From Bacteroidota bacterium (GTDB lineage: Bacteria; Bacteroidota; Bacteroidia; B-17B0; Aurantibacillaceae), in contig JANYGR010000317.1 of NCBI GenBank assembly GCA_025359355.1, positions 1 through 6,335 of the forward strand: a stretch of DNA of 6,335 nucleotides, written 5' to 3'. Of this stretch, positions 1-6,335 are shown one piece after another (position 1 is the stretch's first letter; each line of letters starts with the position of its first letter). The position numbers were made by a program, and so were the translations under genes. The notes below the pieces were generated by a model. The model made no database searches, was not told where the DNA came from, and saw nothing but the letters and a program-made list of their open reading frames with translations.

Positions 1-12
1 TTAGAATCAGCT

Positions 13-48
13 AAAAGCCTTGATAATATAAATTATTAAGGCTTTTTT
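13..48 (+). terminator. Rho-independent terminator of a gene off the left edge
   Basis: A 15-bp stem (13-27 paired with 32-46) closes over a 4-base ATAA loop. Its core is AAGCCTT against AAGGCTT, with a single G-T pair at 22/37, and it runs straight into T43-T48 followed by ATTTT. The wobble would be a G-U pair in a + strand transcript but a C-A mismatch in a minus strand transcript, and the long T run is on the + side. The hairpin is therefore oriented to end a rightward transcript that comes from beyond the left edge. It may also weakly stop the leftward 94-660 gene, since in that direction only four T residues follow the stem. All three + frames reach a stop by base 39, so any upstream gene ends at or before the hairpin; which frame is real cannot be told. 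Confidence 0.8.
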
Positions 49-93
49 ATTTTCAGAAGAAATTGTTTTTTATTCTGAGTAACTTTAATAAAA

Positions 94-660
94 TTAATCC
101 AATCGTTTACTAATAATTTTGGAAACATTGCCAAACACTTGTCCCGGCGAGAATTTGCGCCATTCAAAATCATTGAGCTCTCCACCAGAAATAAGATAAT
201 AATCAAGTCCAGCTTGTTTGAATTCTTTTAAAACGTGATCTCTAAAGTTAATGCAAGCAATCCAACCATCCTCAATATCTTCAAACCATTCTTCGTAATA
301 CGAATCATCAGATGAATGAAAGTTTAACACGTTTTCGCCAATGAGTATATATTTATTAATGTTATGAAACATTAAATCATCTACTATATCTCGTTTCAAC
401 AACATAATATCATTATTAATGGCATCGTTCCATTCGCCTATTAATTCAATAATTGCATAACGTTCCTCATAATCAACAAATAAAATTTTAAGGTATAAAG
501 TCTCACTACCCATATCATCCCATTGTGGGTGGATATAGTAATTGTAAACCGTTTTGCTAAATTCAAACTCGCTATACTCGGTTCCATAAAAAGGCGACTC
601 TTCGTCTTCGGAAGCAATGTACAGGTGTTGCCAATTATAAAAAGGTTCTAATTCGTGCAT
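94..660 (-). CDS. Uncharacterised acidic conserved protein, 188 aa
   Basis: The function is not recognised. The 188-residue product has no signal peptide, no membrane segment and no catalytic motif I can name, so it is probably cytoplasmic. It is rich in Asp/Glu and aromatics, most strikingly at residues 116-133 (SSDDSYYEEWFEDIEDGW). Other well-formed stretches are PQWDDMGSETLYLKIL (45-60), IIELIGEWNDA (70-80) and ILIGENVLNFH (105-115), the last looking like a buried beta strand followed by a turn. From memory this resembles a family of similar-sized hypothetical proteins in Bacteroidota that share the GSETLYLKIL and LIGENVLNFH blocks; that link is recollection, not a search. The start is secure: the upstream frame reaches a TAG at 679-681 with no other ATG. 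No Shine-Dalgarno sequence is visible. It lies about 120 bases downstream of the exonuclease gene on the same strand and could share its transcript. Confidence 0.85.
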   Translation of the reverse strand: MHELEPFYNWQHLYIASEDEESPFYGTEYSEFEFSKTVYNYYIHPQWDDMGSETLYLKILFVDYEERYAIIELIGEWNDAINNDIMLLKRDIVDDLMFHNINKYILIGENVLNFHSSDDSYYEEWFEDIEDGWIACINFRDHVLKEFKQAGLDYYLISGGELNDFEWRKFSPGQVFGNVSKIISKRLD

Positions 661-782
661 TTGGTGAGGATTTAGACGCTATGTCTATTTCACATGTTGA
701 TATTTATTATTTTTTTTAATTGTCATATGGTATACGCCTTATCTTCATCGGTACTTGTTTACAACAAACCTTTTATTAGTGG

Positions 783-1583
783 CTATTTCATACTGAGTCT
801 GATTTGAGTAATTATTTTTTTTGTATATAAAGGGAAATCACCTTGCATCATCCAATTGTAGTAAGAAGGTTCTTTTTCAAAAACTTCTTTTACTGTTTTA
901 TCTTTATGTTTTCCAAAACTAAATACTTCTTCATTTTTTTCATTAAAGATGATACGGCCTGCTAAATCAGCACTTTTGGAACGAGTTGTTAAGGTGCTCA
1001 ATACAGCCATATCATTTTTTACAGGAATTGTTTTGTTTCCTTTATCATCTTCAACTTCTGTATGCTCGTAATGTTTTAATTGTGCTTTAAAAATTTCATA
1101 GGTAGCAATTGTATCAGCCTCTGCGGAATGCGCATTAATCAAGGGTTTACCGCAATAAAATTTGTAGGCAGCTGTTAAATTACGAGGCTCCATTAAATGA
1201 AAAATATTTTGAACGTCAATTAATTTTCTGTTTTTTAAATCGAAATCAATATCGGCTCTTAAAAATTCTTCTACTAAAACGGGCACATCAAATTTATTAG
1301 AGTTAAAACCTGCTAAATCGCAATTCGTTAAAAACTGAGCTAATTGAGGCGCTAATTCTTTAAACGTAGGGCAATCAACGATATCTTTGTCGTAAATACC
1401 ATGTATTTTGGAAGTGAAAATAGGTATAGGAATGGTAGGGTTTACTTTTTTTGTTAAGATGTCTGTCGAATTATCAATGTTGACACGAACAATAGAAATC
1501 TCTACAATGCGGTCAGAGCCAACGTTTATACCTGTTGTTTCTAAATCAAAAAAAGCAAGGGGTTTGGTAAGGTTTAAGTGCAT
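783..1583 (-). CDS. DEDDh 3'-5' exonuclease (DnaQ/ExoX-like)
   Basis: This is a 266-aa exonuclease of the DnaQ superfamily, which removes nucleotides from DNA 3' ends with two metal ions. All motifs are present: ExoI FFDLETTG with D13 and E15, ExoII GFNSNKFDVPVL with D99, and ExoIII HSAEAD with H152 and D157, which makes it the DEDDh class. The catalytic domain covers about residues 8-170. The tail, about 208-262 (GRIIFN, FSFGKHKDKTV, YYNWMMQGDFPLYTKK), matches in style the ExoX-like C-terminal domain found on Bacteroidota exonucleases. It is often annotated as DNA polymerase III epsilon subunit, but the standalone form with this tail could equally be a repair exonuclease, so no gene symbol is given. 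The ATG is preceded by an AT-rich leader without Shine-Dalgarno. The gene is divergent from the sensor kinase, with 93 bases between starts. Confidence 0.9.
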   Translation of the reverse strand: MHLNLTKPLAFFDLETTGINVGSDRIVEISIVRVNIDNSTDILTKKVNPTIPIPIFTSKIHGIYDKDIVDCPTFKELAPQLAQFLTNCDLAGFNSNKFDVPVLVEEFLRADIDFDLKNRKLIDVQNIFHLMEPRNLTAAYKFYCGKPLINAHSAEADTIATYEIFKAQLKHYEHTEVEDDKGNKTIPVKNDMAVLSTLTTRSKSADLAGRIIFNEKNEEVFSFGKHKDKTVKEVFEKEPSYYNWMMQGDFPLYTKKIITQIRLSMK

Positions 1584-1643
1584 AAGTTATTTTAAAGAGA
1601 ACAATTAATTAATCAGATAAAATTAATAAATTTATGGTAAGTC

Positions 1644-1672
1644 TTGAAAACTGTTTAAAATAATATTATAAA
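1644..1672 (+). promoter_or_regulatory. Weak candidate promoter for the sensor kinase
   Basis: In the 93-base gap between the divergent exonuclease and kinase genes, TTGAAA (1644-1649) and TATAAA (1667-1672) are spaced by 17 bases, like a -35/-10 pair. Two things count against it. Bacteroidota usually use a TTTG / TAnnTTTG type promoter, and the implied start of transcription would fall at about the TTG start codon, leaving no leader. A palindromic TAAATTTA at 1627-1634 is a one-mismatch match to the Bacteroidota -7 element on both strands and is an alternative. The region is so AT-rich that chance matches are expected. Confidence 0.18.
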
Positions 1673-1676
1673 ACAT

Positions 1677-3653
1677 TTGAAAAACCACTGCTATATAAAA
1701 GCACTCATCTTTGTGATGTTATTTTTGATCACTTTCACGGGCAGAGTGAATGCTCAGGTTCTTTCTGAAAGTAAATTTATAAGGTATTTTAATTCTCAAA
1801 GTTATGCCGGTAAGGTTAATGTTATTGATACCTTAAAAGGCAATTTGAAGCTAAAATATTATCCTTTAGTTAAAAACGAACTACAAAAAATAAAGGAAAA
1901 GGCTATTGCAGATAATAAGACTGATGTGCTAGATAAGTTTCTTTGCATTGAAGGTGAGATGTATTATTTAAATAAAAATTATTATAAATGCATTCCCATT
2001 TTTATTGATTTGTTTGCCAAACATAAAATCAAAAATTATAAAGACAGTAGTAAAGTTTTTTCGTTATTAAAAAAGTCTTACATCAAAACCAGGGCACTTA
2101 ATAAGGCAATTGAAGTGCATAAGTTGTTAGCTGCATTAAAGGTGAAGCACTCTGATATTGACCAATGGGAAATGAATCCTTATTTAAGCACCATTTATTA
2201 CGAAATGAAATTATACAATGAATGCCTTAAACAACAGCTTTTGGAGTATGATGATATGAAAGAAGATAGTTCGGCGTTATTGGGTTATTATAATAACAGA
2301 GGGTTGTATTGGAATAAATATAATAATCAAGATAGTGCGATTGCCTGCTTTGAAATAGCAAAAAAAATATTTTACAATACGCATGCTCACAAAAAACTAA
2401 GACCCTATGATGAGTTTGTTATTGGATTAATTGAGGGTAATATTGGTCAATCGTTTATGGTGTTAAATGAGTTTCAAAAGGCGATACCTCTCTTAAAAAA
2501 AGATGTGAGAAGTAGTGTTGCGATAAAAGACTTTAATAATGCCGCTATTAGCCAACTAGAATTGTCGAAATGTTATTTAAGTTTAAACCAATTAGACCTT
2601 TCTAAACGCTATTTGGACAGTGTGAATGAAGTGCTTCCTTCTCTAATTGATTATAAACTTAAATTAAATACATTAAAACAATATGCGGATTATTATCACC
2701 GTGCAGGATTATTAAATGAATCTATTCTTTTTTATAATAGATATATCAAAACAAAAGATAGCTTAGATAATCAAGAAAGTATGAAAGAATTAATTGCTAC
2801 TCAAGTTGCCTATCAAATGGAAGAAAAGGAGAAGTTAATTGCCACTAATCAGCTAAAAATTAAGGAAGAAGGTATAGAAATTACTAAGCAACAAAGTGTA
2901 AAAAATGTACTGTTAATTAGTGGTATTTTGTTGGTATTAGTGATATTATTGGTTTTGTTTCAATTGAAAAAAACAAATCATCAAAAACAATTATTAGAAT
3001 TAAGGAATAAACAAATAGAAACTAGAAATGAAATTATTAATAAATCATTGGTAGAAAAAGATTTATTGATTCAGGAAGTTCATCATCGCGTTAAGAATAA
3101 TTTACAAATAGTATCTAGTTTACTTAAGCTTCAAGCTGCTAAAAGTAATAACGAGGAAGTGAAAATTTCCTTACAAGAGGCCTATGATCGTATTAATTCA
3201 ATGGCTCTTTTACATCAGATGTTATATCGAAACAACGAAATGACGAGCTTATCATTTGATGCTTATCTAACCAGTTTAATTAATCAAATATCAAGTAGTT
3301 TTTCGAGTGAAGATAAGTCTATAAAAATTGAATTTAATTTAATCGCATTAGAATTGGATTTAGACACTGCCATTCCATTAGGCTTAATAACCAATGAGTT
3401 ATTATCCAATGCCTACAAACATGCATTTAGCGGGAAAGAAGGTATAGTTAGGATTCAATTAAAGAAGTTATCGAAAAGCTTGTATCAACTTAAAATTGCA
3501 GATAATGGTAAGGGTTTACCCGATAATTTTAATGACCTAATAACTGATTCTTTAGGCTTAGATATAGTTAGCATATTATCAGATCAAATAAGTGCTGAAT
3601 TAAAAGTATATAATGATCATGGTGCAAACTTTGAGATTATTTTCAAAGCCTAA
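1677..3653 (+). CDS. TPR sensor histidine kinase, HisKA_2 family
   Basis: This 658-aa protein is a membrane sensor kinase that should autophosphorylate on histidine and pass phosphate to a response regulator. In order: signal peptide (about 1-26, K2/K8 then a hydrophobic core, likely cut after NAQ); a periplasmic TPR-like helical region (about 85-360, e.g. 219-232 and 265-316); a coiled coil (366-408); one membrane helix (about 410-429); a second coiled coil (432-465); the HisKA_2 domain with EVHHRVKNNLQ at 467-477 (phospho-accepting His most likely H470, just before R); and a HATPase domain with N box ITNELLSNAYKHAF (571-584), G1 box ADNGKGLP (608-615) and a SLGLDIV block (625-631). All expected ATP-binding residues are present. 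The start is TTG: no ATG lies between it and the upstream TAA at 1656, and the next ATG (1716) would remove most of the signal peptide. No response regulator lies in the window. The ligand is unknown. Confidence 0.9.
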   Translation: MKNHCYIKALIFVMLFLITFTGRVNAQVLSESKFIRYFNSQSYAGKVNVIDTLKGNLKLKYYPLVKNELQKIKEKAIADNKTDVLDKFLCIEGEMYYLNKNYYKCIPIFIDLFAKHKIKNYKDSSKVFSLLKKSYIKTRALNKAIEVHKLLAALKVKHSDIDQWEMNPYLSTIYYEMKLYNECLKQQLLEYDDMKEDSSALLGYYNNRGLYWNKYNNQDSAIACFEIAKKIFYNTHAHKKLRPYDEFVIGLIEGNIGQSFMVLNEFQKAIPLLKKDVRSSVAIKDFNNAAISQLELSKCYLSLNQLDLSKRYLDSVNEVLPSLIDYKLKLNTLKQYADYYHRAGLLNESILFYNRYIKTKDSLDNQESMKELIATQVAYQMEEKEKLIATNQLKIKEEGIEITKQQSVKNVLLISGILLVLVILLVLFQLKKTNHQKQLLELRNKQIETRNEIINKSLVEKDLLIQEVHHRVKNNLQIVSSLLKLQAAKSNNEEVKISLQEAYDRINSMALLHQMLYRNNEMTSLSFDAYLTSLINQISSSFSSEDKSIKIEFNLIALELDLDTAIPLGLITNELLSNAYKHAFSGKEGIVRIQLKKLSKSLYQLKIADNGKGLPDNFNDLITDSLGLDIVSILSDQISAELKVYNDHGANFEIIFKA

Positions 3654-3665
3654 TTATATTAACGT

Positions 3666-4889
3666 TTAATTTGATAAGTGTTTCAACGTTTCTTCTACCG
3701 TTTTCGTTTCTTTAAAAAAACTATTTATTTTATGGATAACGCCTTCTATTATTGAATCTGGGCAGGATGCCCCACTTGTTAAGATAATGCGTACTGTTTT
3801 TTTATTAGGTAAAAAGGAATGAGAAATCAAGTTTTTTTTATGGGGGTAATCAAAATGATGAATAGTGTTAGCGTCAATAATTTCTTTTTCCGAAGAAATA
3901 AAATAGGTTTTAAATTTTCGTTCGCACAATTCTACTAAGTGAGATGTGTTACTACTATTATAGCCTCCAACAACAATGGCTAAATCAGCTTCTGAATCTA
4001 ATAAGCCATAAGTAGCATCTTGGTTTTCGTTAGTGGCATAACACAAAGTATCGCGTGTATCAGCAAAGTGATTGGCTATATCATTTACACCATATTTTTG
4101 CACCATGATATTTTTAAAATAATCGGCAATAGCTTGTGTTTCGCTGGCCAACATGGTTGTTTGATTGATAACTCCAATTCGTTGTAAATCTTTTTCTATA
4201 TCTAAATTTTCAGAATAACGATCTTTAAAATCGATTTTAAATTGTTCTTGAGGCTTAGTTCCCAATATATATTCGGCTAATAATTTCGATTCTTCCATAT
4301 CTCTCACAATAATGGCTCTGCTGTGCTTGTCGCTTCGCGAGAATGTAGATCGTGTTTCTTCATGATTGTATTTACCATGAATAATAATCGTATAATTTTC
4401 CTTACCGATTGTTTCTGATTTTTTCCAAACACGTTCTACAAACGGACAAGTTGTATTATAAGCTTCTGTTTTAATTTGTTTTTTTTCAAGAATATCAATA
4501 ATGTCTAAAGGCGCACCAAATGCTGGAATAATAACAACATCATCACTTGTTAATGTGTCAAATGATATTAATTGATTGCCATTTGTATCTTGTAAAAATT
4601 GCACGCCACGATCCGTTAAATCGTTATTAACATCAGGGTTATGTATCATCTGACTTAATAAAAATACACGCTTACCCGGATTTTCATCTAATGCTTTAAA
4701 TGATATTTCAATGGCATTTTCTACACCGTAACAAAATCCAAAGTGTCGTGCAATTAAAAATTGTACTGGTCCAAAATCAAGTAGAGTAGGTGAGTTGTCT
4801 TTTTTTCGAGGATCTTGTATTTTACGGTATTGTTTTATTTTACTGATAATAGGGCTTCTATAAAACTCAGGTACATTAAATGCTTTCAT
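3666..4889 (-). CDS. ispH: 4-hydroxy-3-methylbut-2-enyl diphosphate reductase, long form
   Basis: IspH (LytB) is the last enzyme of the MEP pathway. It reduces HMBPP to IPP and DMAPP with an iron-sulphur cluster in the cytoplasm. The three cluster cysteines are visible: C53 in GFCYGVENAI, C148 in TTCPFV and C283 in TLCYATNENQ. Substrate-binding positions also match: H83 (MIHNPDV), H176 and E178 (HEET), T244/T245 (NQTT), S312 and N314 (NSSNTS) and S375 (SGASCPD). At 407 aa it is about 90 residues longer than the E. coli enzyme. The extra length is an N-terminal extension (about 1-40) plus inserts such as the one around 210-235, as in the longer plant/cyanobacterial-type IspH also seen in some Bacteroidota. 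The ATG at 4889 is the natural start. The gene lies 68 bases downstream of the DUF721 gene, so co-transcription from recF is possible. It converges on the kinase gene with 12 bases between stops. Confidence 0.95.
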   Translation of the reverse strand: MKAFNVPEFYRSPIISKIKQYRKIQDPRKKDNSPTLLDFGPVQFLIARHFGFCYGVENAIEISFKALDENPGKRVFLLSQMIHNPDVNNDLTDRGVQFLQDTNGNQLISFDTLTSDDVVIIPAFGAPLDIIDILEKKQIKTEAYNTTCPFVERVWKKSETIGKENYTIIIHGKYNHEETRSTFSRSDKHSRAIIVRDMEESKLLAEYILGTKPQEQFKIDFKDRYSENLDIEKDLQRIGVINQTTMLASETQAIADYFKNIMVQKYGVNDIANHFADTRDTLCYATNENQDATYGLLDSEADLAIVVGGYNSSNTSHLVELCERKFKTYFISSEKEIIDANTIHHFDYPHKKNLISHSFLPNKKTVRIILTSGASCPDSIIEGVIHKINSFFKETKTVEETLKHLSN

Positions 4890-4957
4890 ATGTTGTGATG
4901 TTATATTTTGATATTATATATCCCTTCTGTCCCTTCAATCTTTTAAGTCTTTTTTTC

Positions 4958-5251
4958 TTATTTCAATATTAATTCTTTCACTAATTTTTTACCACAAAAA
5001 TGATTAACCTTTTGTATGATGTCATCCTTAGCATAAGATAATTCATTACGCACAACTGGAGAGTCTATAGACACATACAATAATCCATTCAAATAGTTTA
5101 TTTGTGTTGTATGTTTGGCTACTGTTTTTCCTACGATGCCTTCCCATCCATTACGAATAGCAAAAATACTGTATTTCTCATCTAATTTTTCTTCTTTAAA
5201 AATTTGAGAAATGGCATCGCCTAATTTTATGAGGTTATAATTTTTAGCCAT
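4958..5251 (-). CDS. DUF721 (DciA-like) protein, 97 aa
   Basis: This small soluble protein is of the DUF721 family. Its core is visible as GWEGIVGKTVAKHT (residues 35-48), the LYVSIDSPVVRNEL strand-helix block (58-71) and a last helix with IIQKVNHF (78-85). DUF721 includes DciA, the loader or operator of the replicative helicase DnaB in bacteria that lack DnaC. Bacteroidota members are short, single-domain versions, and a helicase role for this one is inferred from family and context, so no symbol is assigned. Its ATG overlaps the end of recF: the ATGGCTAA at 5244-5251 contains both the start codon and the recF TAA. This overlap implies translational coupling and fixes the start. The recF-DUF721 pairing is a common arrangement and links the gene to replication or repair. 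Confidence 0.88.
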   Translation of the reverse strand: MAKNYNLIKLGDAISQIFKEEKLDEKYSIFAIRNGWEGIVGKTVAKHTTQINYLNGLLYVSIDSPVVRNELSYAKDDIIQKVNHFCGKKLVKELILK

Positions 5252-5945
5252 TTTTTTCTATCGTTCCTCTTTCTACATGGTAAATAATATGTTCGGATTG
5301 ATTTTGTTTAAACACTTCTTTAATGCGTAATGGGTGTGTATCTGTAATAAATACTTGCCCAAATTGCTCGCCACTCACTAATTCAATCAATTTTTTAAAA
5401 CGCGTTTCATCTAATTTATCATAAATATCATCCAAAAGTAACAAAGGTTTTGTTTGCTTTTTTTCTTTAATAAATTCAAATTGCGCCAACTTAAGTGCTA
5501 ATAAATAAGATTTTTGTTGACCCTGTGATGCGAATTTTTTTAAGCTATTACCTTCTAATTTAAACTCTAAATCATCGCGATGTGCCCCTACAGTAGTGTA
5601 ATGAACGGCTCTGTCTCTTGGTAAATTTTCAGTTAATACATCTTTATATAATCTATCTTTTAATGTTGATTGGTATTCTAAACTAATAATTTCGTTGCTA
5701 CCACTTATAAATTGATAGTTCTTATTAAACAAAGGAATAAATTCGTTTAAGAACTTTTTTCTGATACTAATAATTTCTTCGCCGTGTGCAATCAGTTGAT
5801 CATCCCATACTTCAAGAGATATACCATCAAAACTTCTGCTTTCGTGAAAATGTTTTAATAAGGCATTACGTTGTTGTAAAATGTGTGTATAGGCAATTAA
5901 TTTTTCTAAATAATTTTTATTGTATTGCGAGATAATACTATCCAT
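5244..5945 (-). CDS. recF: RecF recombination/repair protein, 5'-truncated
   Basis: RecF is an SMC-like ATPase that helps load RecA at gapped DNA in the RecFOR pathway. This is the C-terminal two thirds: 233 residues against about 360 for a full RecF. Visible are the arm region (about 1-110), the AHRDDLEFKLEG block (121-132), the ABC signature SQGQQK (140-145), Walker B and D-loop LLLLDDIYDKLDETR (168-182) and the switch region FITDTH (199-204). Walker A and the N-terminal half are missing. The ATG at 5943-5945 is an internal methionine, not the real start: the frame continues upstream with R-K-F at 5946-5954, giving RKFMDS, which fits the conserved RR-x-F-[LMI]-D motif in the middle of RecF. 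The reading is then lost because the sequence turns into an inverted recF copy. The 3' end is intact and overlaps the DUF721 gene by 8 bases. Confidence 0.93.
   Translation of the reverse strand: MDSIISQYNKNYLEKLIAYTHILQQRNALLKHFHESRSFDGISLEVWDDQLIAHGEEIISIRKKFLNEFIPLFNKNYQFISGSNEIISLEYQSTLKDRLYKDVLTENLPRDRAVHYTTVGAHRDDLEFKLEGNSLKKFASQGQQKSYLLALKLAQFEFIKEKKQTKPLLLLDDIYDKLDETRFKKLIELVSGEQFGQVFITDTHPLRIKEVFKQNQSEHIIYHVERGTIEKNG
5494..5880 (-). repeat. Inverted repeat left arm (inside recF)
   Basis: This part of the leftward recF gene is repeated in inverted orientation at 5949-6335. Pairing is base p with base 11829-p, without any gap along 387 bases. Hand alignment finds 23 mismatches, about 94% identity. 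The arm encodes roughly residues 23-150 of the 233-aa recF fragment. Confidence 0.95.
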
Positions 5946-5948
5946 AAA

Positions 5949-6335
5949 TTTACGACAACGTAATGCGTTACTAAAACATTTTCACGAAAGTAGAAGCTTT
6001 GATGGGATATCGCTTGAAGTATGGGATGATCAACTGATTGCACACGGCGAAGAAATTATTAGTATCAGAAAAAAGTTCTTAAACGAATTCATCCCCTTGT
6101 TTAATAAGAATTACCAATTTATAAGTGGTAGCAACGAAATTATAAGTTTAGAATATCAATCAACATTAAAAGATAGATTATACAAAGATGTATTAACTGA
6201 AAGTTTATCAAGAGATAGAGCCGTTCATTACACCACTGTAGGGGCACATCGCGATGATTTAGATTTTAAATTAGAAGGTAATAGCTTAAAAAAATTCGCT
6301 TCACAAGGACAACAAAAATCTTATTTATTAGCACT
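5949..6335 (+). repeat. Inverted repeat right arm, runs off the window
   Basis: This is the second arm of the recF palindrome and continues to the last base, so its true length is unknown. The spacer between arms is 5881-5948 (68 bases) and belongs to the leftward recF copy. The left boundary shares TTTAC with the other arm, and the exact switch point falls between about 5949 and 5957. Confidence 0.95.
5950..6335 (+). CDS. recF: recF internal fragment, second allele, inverted
   Basis: Read rightward from 5950 this is an open frame for the middle of RecF, beginning near QRNALLKHFHESRSFDG and ending at the ABC signature region SQGQQKSYLLA at the window edge. Both ends are missing: the 5' end is lost at the inversion junction and the 3' end runs out of the window. 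No ATG lies in frame. The frame stays open leftward to a TAA at 5911-5913 only because it crosses the complement of the other recF copy, so no true start exists here. Compared with the leftward copy it has 23 base changes: 19 at third codon positions and four amino-acid changes (Q to R at 5953-5955, which may be part of the junction; N to S at 6202-6204; P to S at 6208-6210; E to D at 6262-6264). It is a real, selectively maintained recF allele, probably from a related strain and joined here by a chimera. As it stands it cannot make RecF. Confidence 0.85.

Noticed and set aside
53..78. TCAGAA / TTCTGA inverted repeat downstream of the 188-aa gene
   Set aside because: Only six pairs with a 14-base loop and no T run after it in the leftward direction; expected by chance in such AT-rich DNA.
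750..776. Possible hairpin GGTAC-TTGTT / AACAA-ACC followed by TTTTATTA, on the + strand
   Set aside because: It has a two-base bulge and a short weak stem, and it points rightward although no rightward gene ends there. For the leftward exonuclease gene it lacks a T run on the correct side.
661..782. Intergenic region searched for tRNA, small RNA or promoter
   Set aside because: Only AT-rich sequence with CATATG and GTATAC palindromes; no cloverleaf and no TAnnTTTG element.
1408..1608. 66-codon open frame on the + strand
   Set aside because: It lies antisense inside the exonuclease gene, which has all its catalytic motifs; the translation resembles no known family and the composition follows the opposite strand.
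4890..4957. TATAAT-like sequence (complement of 4913-4918) upstream of ispH as its own promoter
   Set aside because: No -35 or Bacteroidota-type TTTG element lies at a suitable distance, and the gap is AT-rich. Read-through from recF-DUF721 is enough to explain expression.
5881..6335. Palindrome as a transposon end, integron or phase-variation inverton
   Set aside because: The arms are coding sequence for the middle of recF, with no recombinase gene, no terminal short repeats and no target-site duplication. The arms differ at third codon positions, which an active inverton would not maintain.

Overview
The window is an AT-rich, gene-dense stretch that looks like a member of the Bacteroidota. 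Several things point there: the protein flavours (a small RecF-linked DUF721 protein, a TPR/HisKA_2 sensor kinase, a DEDDh exonuclease with an ExoX-like tail, an acidic protein of unknown function that resembles a Bacteroidota family), the lack of Shine-Dalgarno sequences ahead of most starts, and the low GC. The genus cannot be told from this sequence. The hard stop inside a gene on the right suggests that the window is a whole small contig, possibly from a metagenome; this is inference.

Left part (1-1583): a rho-independent terminator on the + strand (13-48) closes a gene lying off the left edge. Two leftward genes follow: an uncharacterised acidic 188-aa protein (94-660) and a 3'-5' exonuclease of the DnaQ/ExoX type (783-1583), separated by about 120 bases with nothing recognisable. 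A 93-base divergent gap then leads to the only complete rightward gene, a secreted-sensor histidine kinase (1677-3653) with a signal peptide, TPR repeats, one membrane segment, a HisKA_2 dimerisation domain and a HATPase domain. It has no response regulator beside it and starts with TTG.

Right part (3666-5945): three leftward genes that read, in transcription order, recF (5' end missing) - DUF721/DciA-like - ispH. The recF stop and the DUF721 start overlap by 8 bases, so these two are very probably translated as a unit; both concern DNA replication and repair. ispH is the last enzyme of the MEP isoprenoid pathway and is in the long (407 aa) form. It converges on the sensor kinase with only 12 bases between the stops.

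The most unusual feature is at the right end. From about 5949 to the last base the sequence is an inverted second copy of the middle of recF (5494-5880), making a 387-base-arm palindrome around a 68-base spacer. The arms differ at 23 positions by hand alignment, with no indels; 19 of these are at third codon positions and only 4 change an amino acid. The two arms are therefore two diverged, functional recF alleles, not one allele copied by an artefact of amplification. The likeliest explanation is a chimeric join of recF sequence from two related strains, nucleated by a short shared stretch at the breakpoint; a genuine inverted duplication is the less likely alternative. No new defence system, CRISPR array, mobile element or RNA gene was found.
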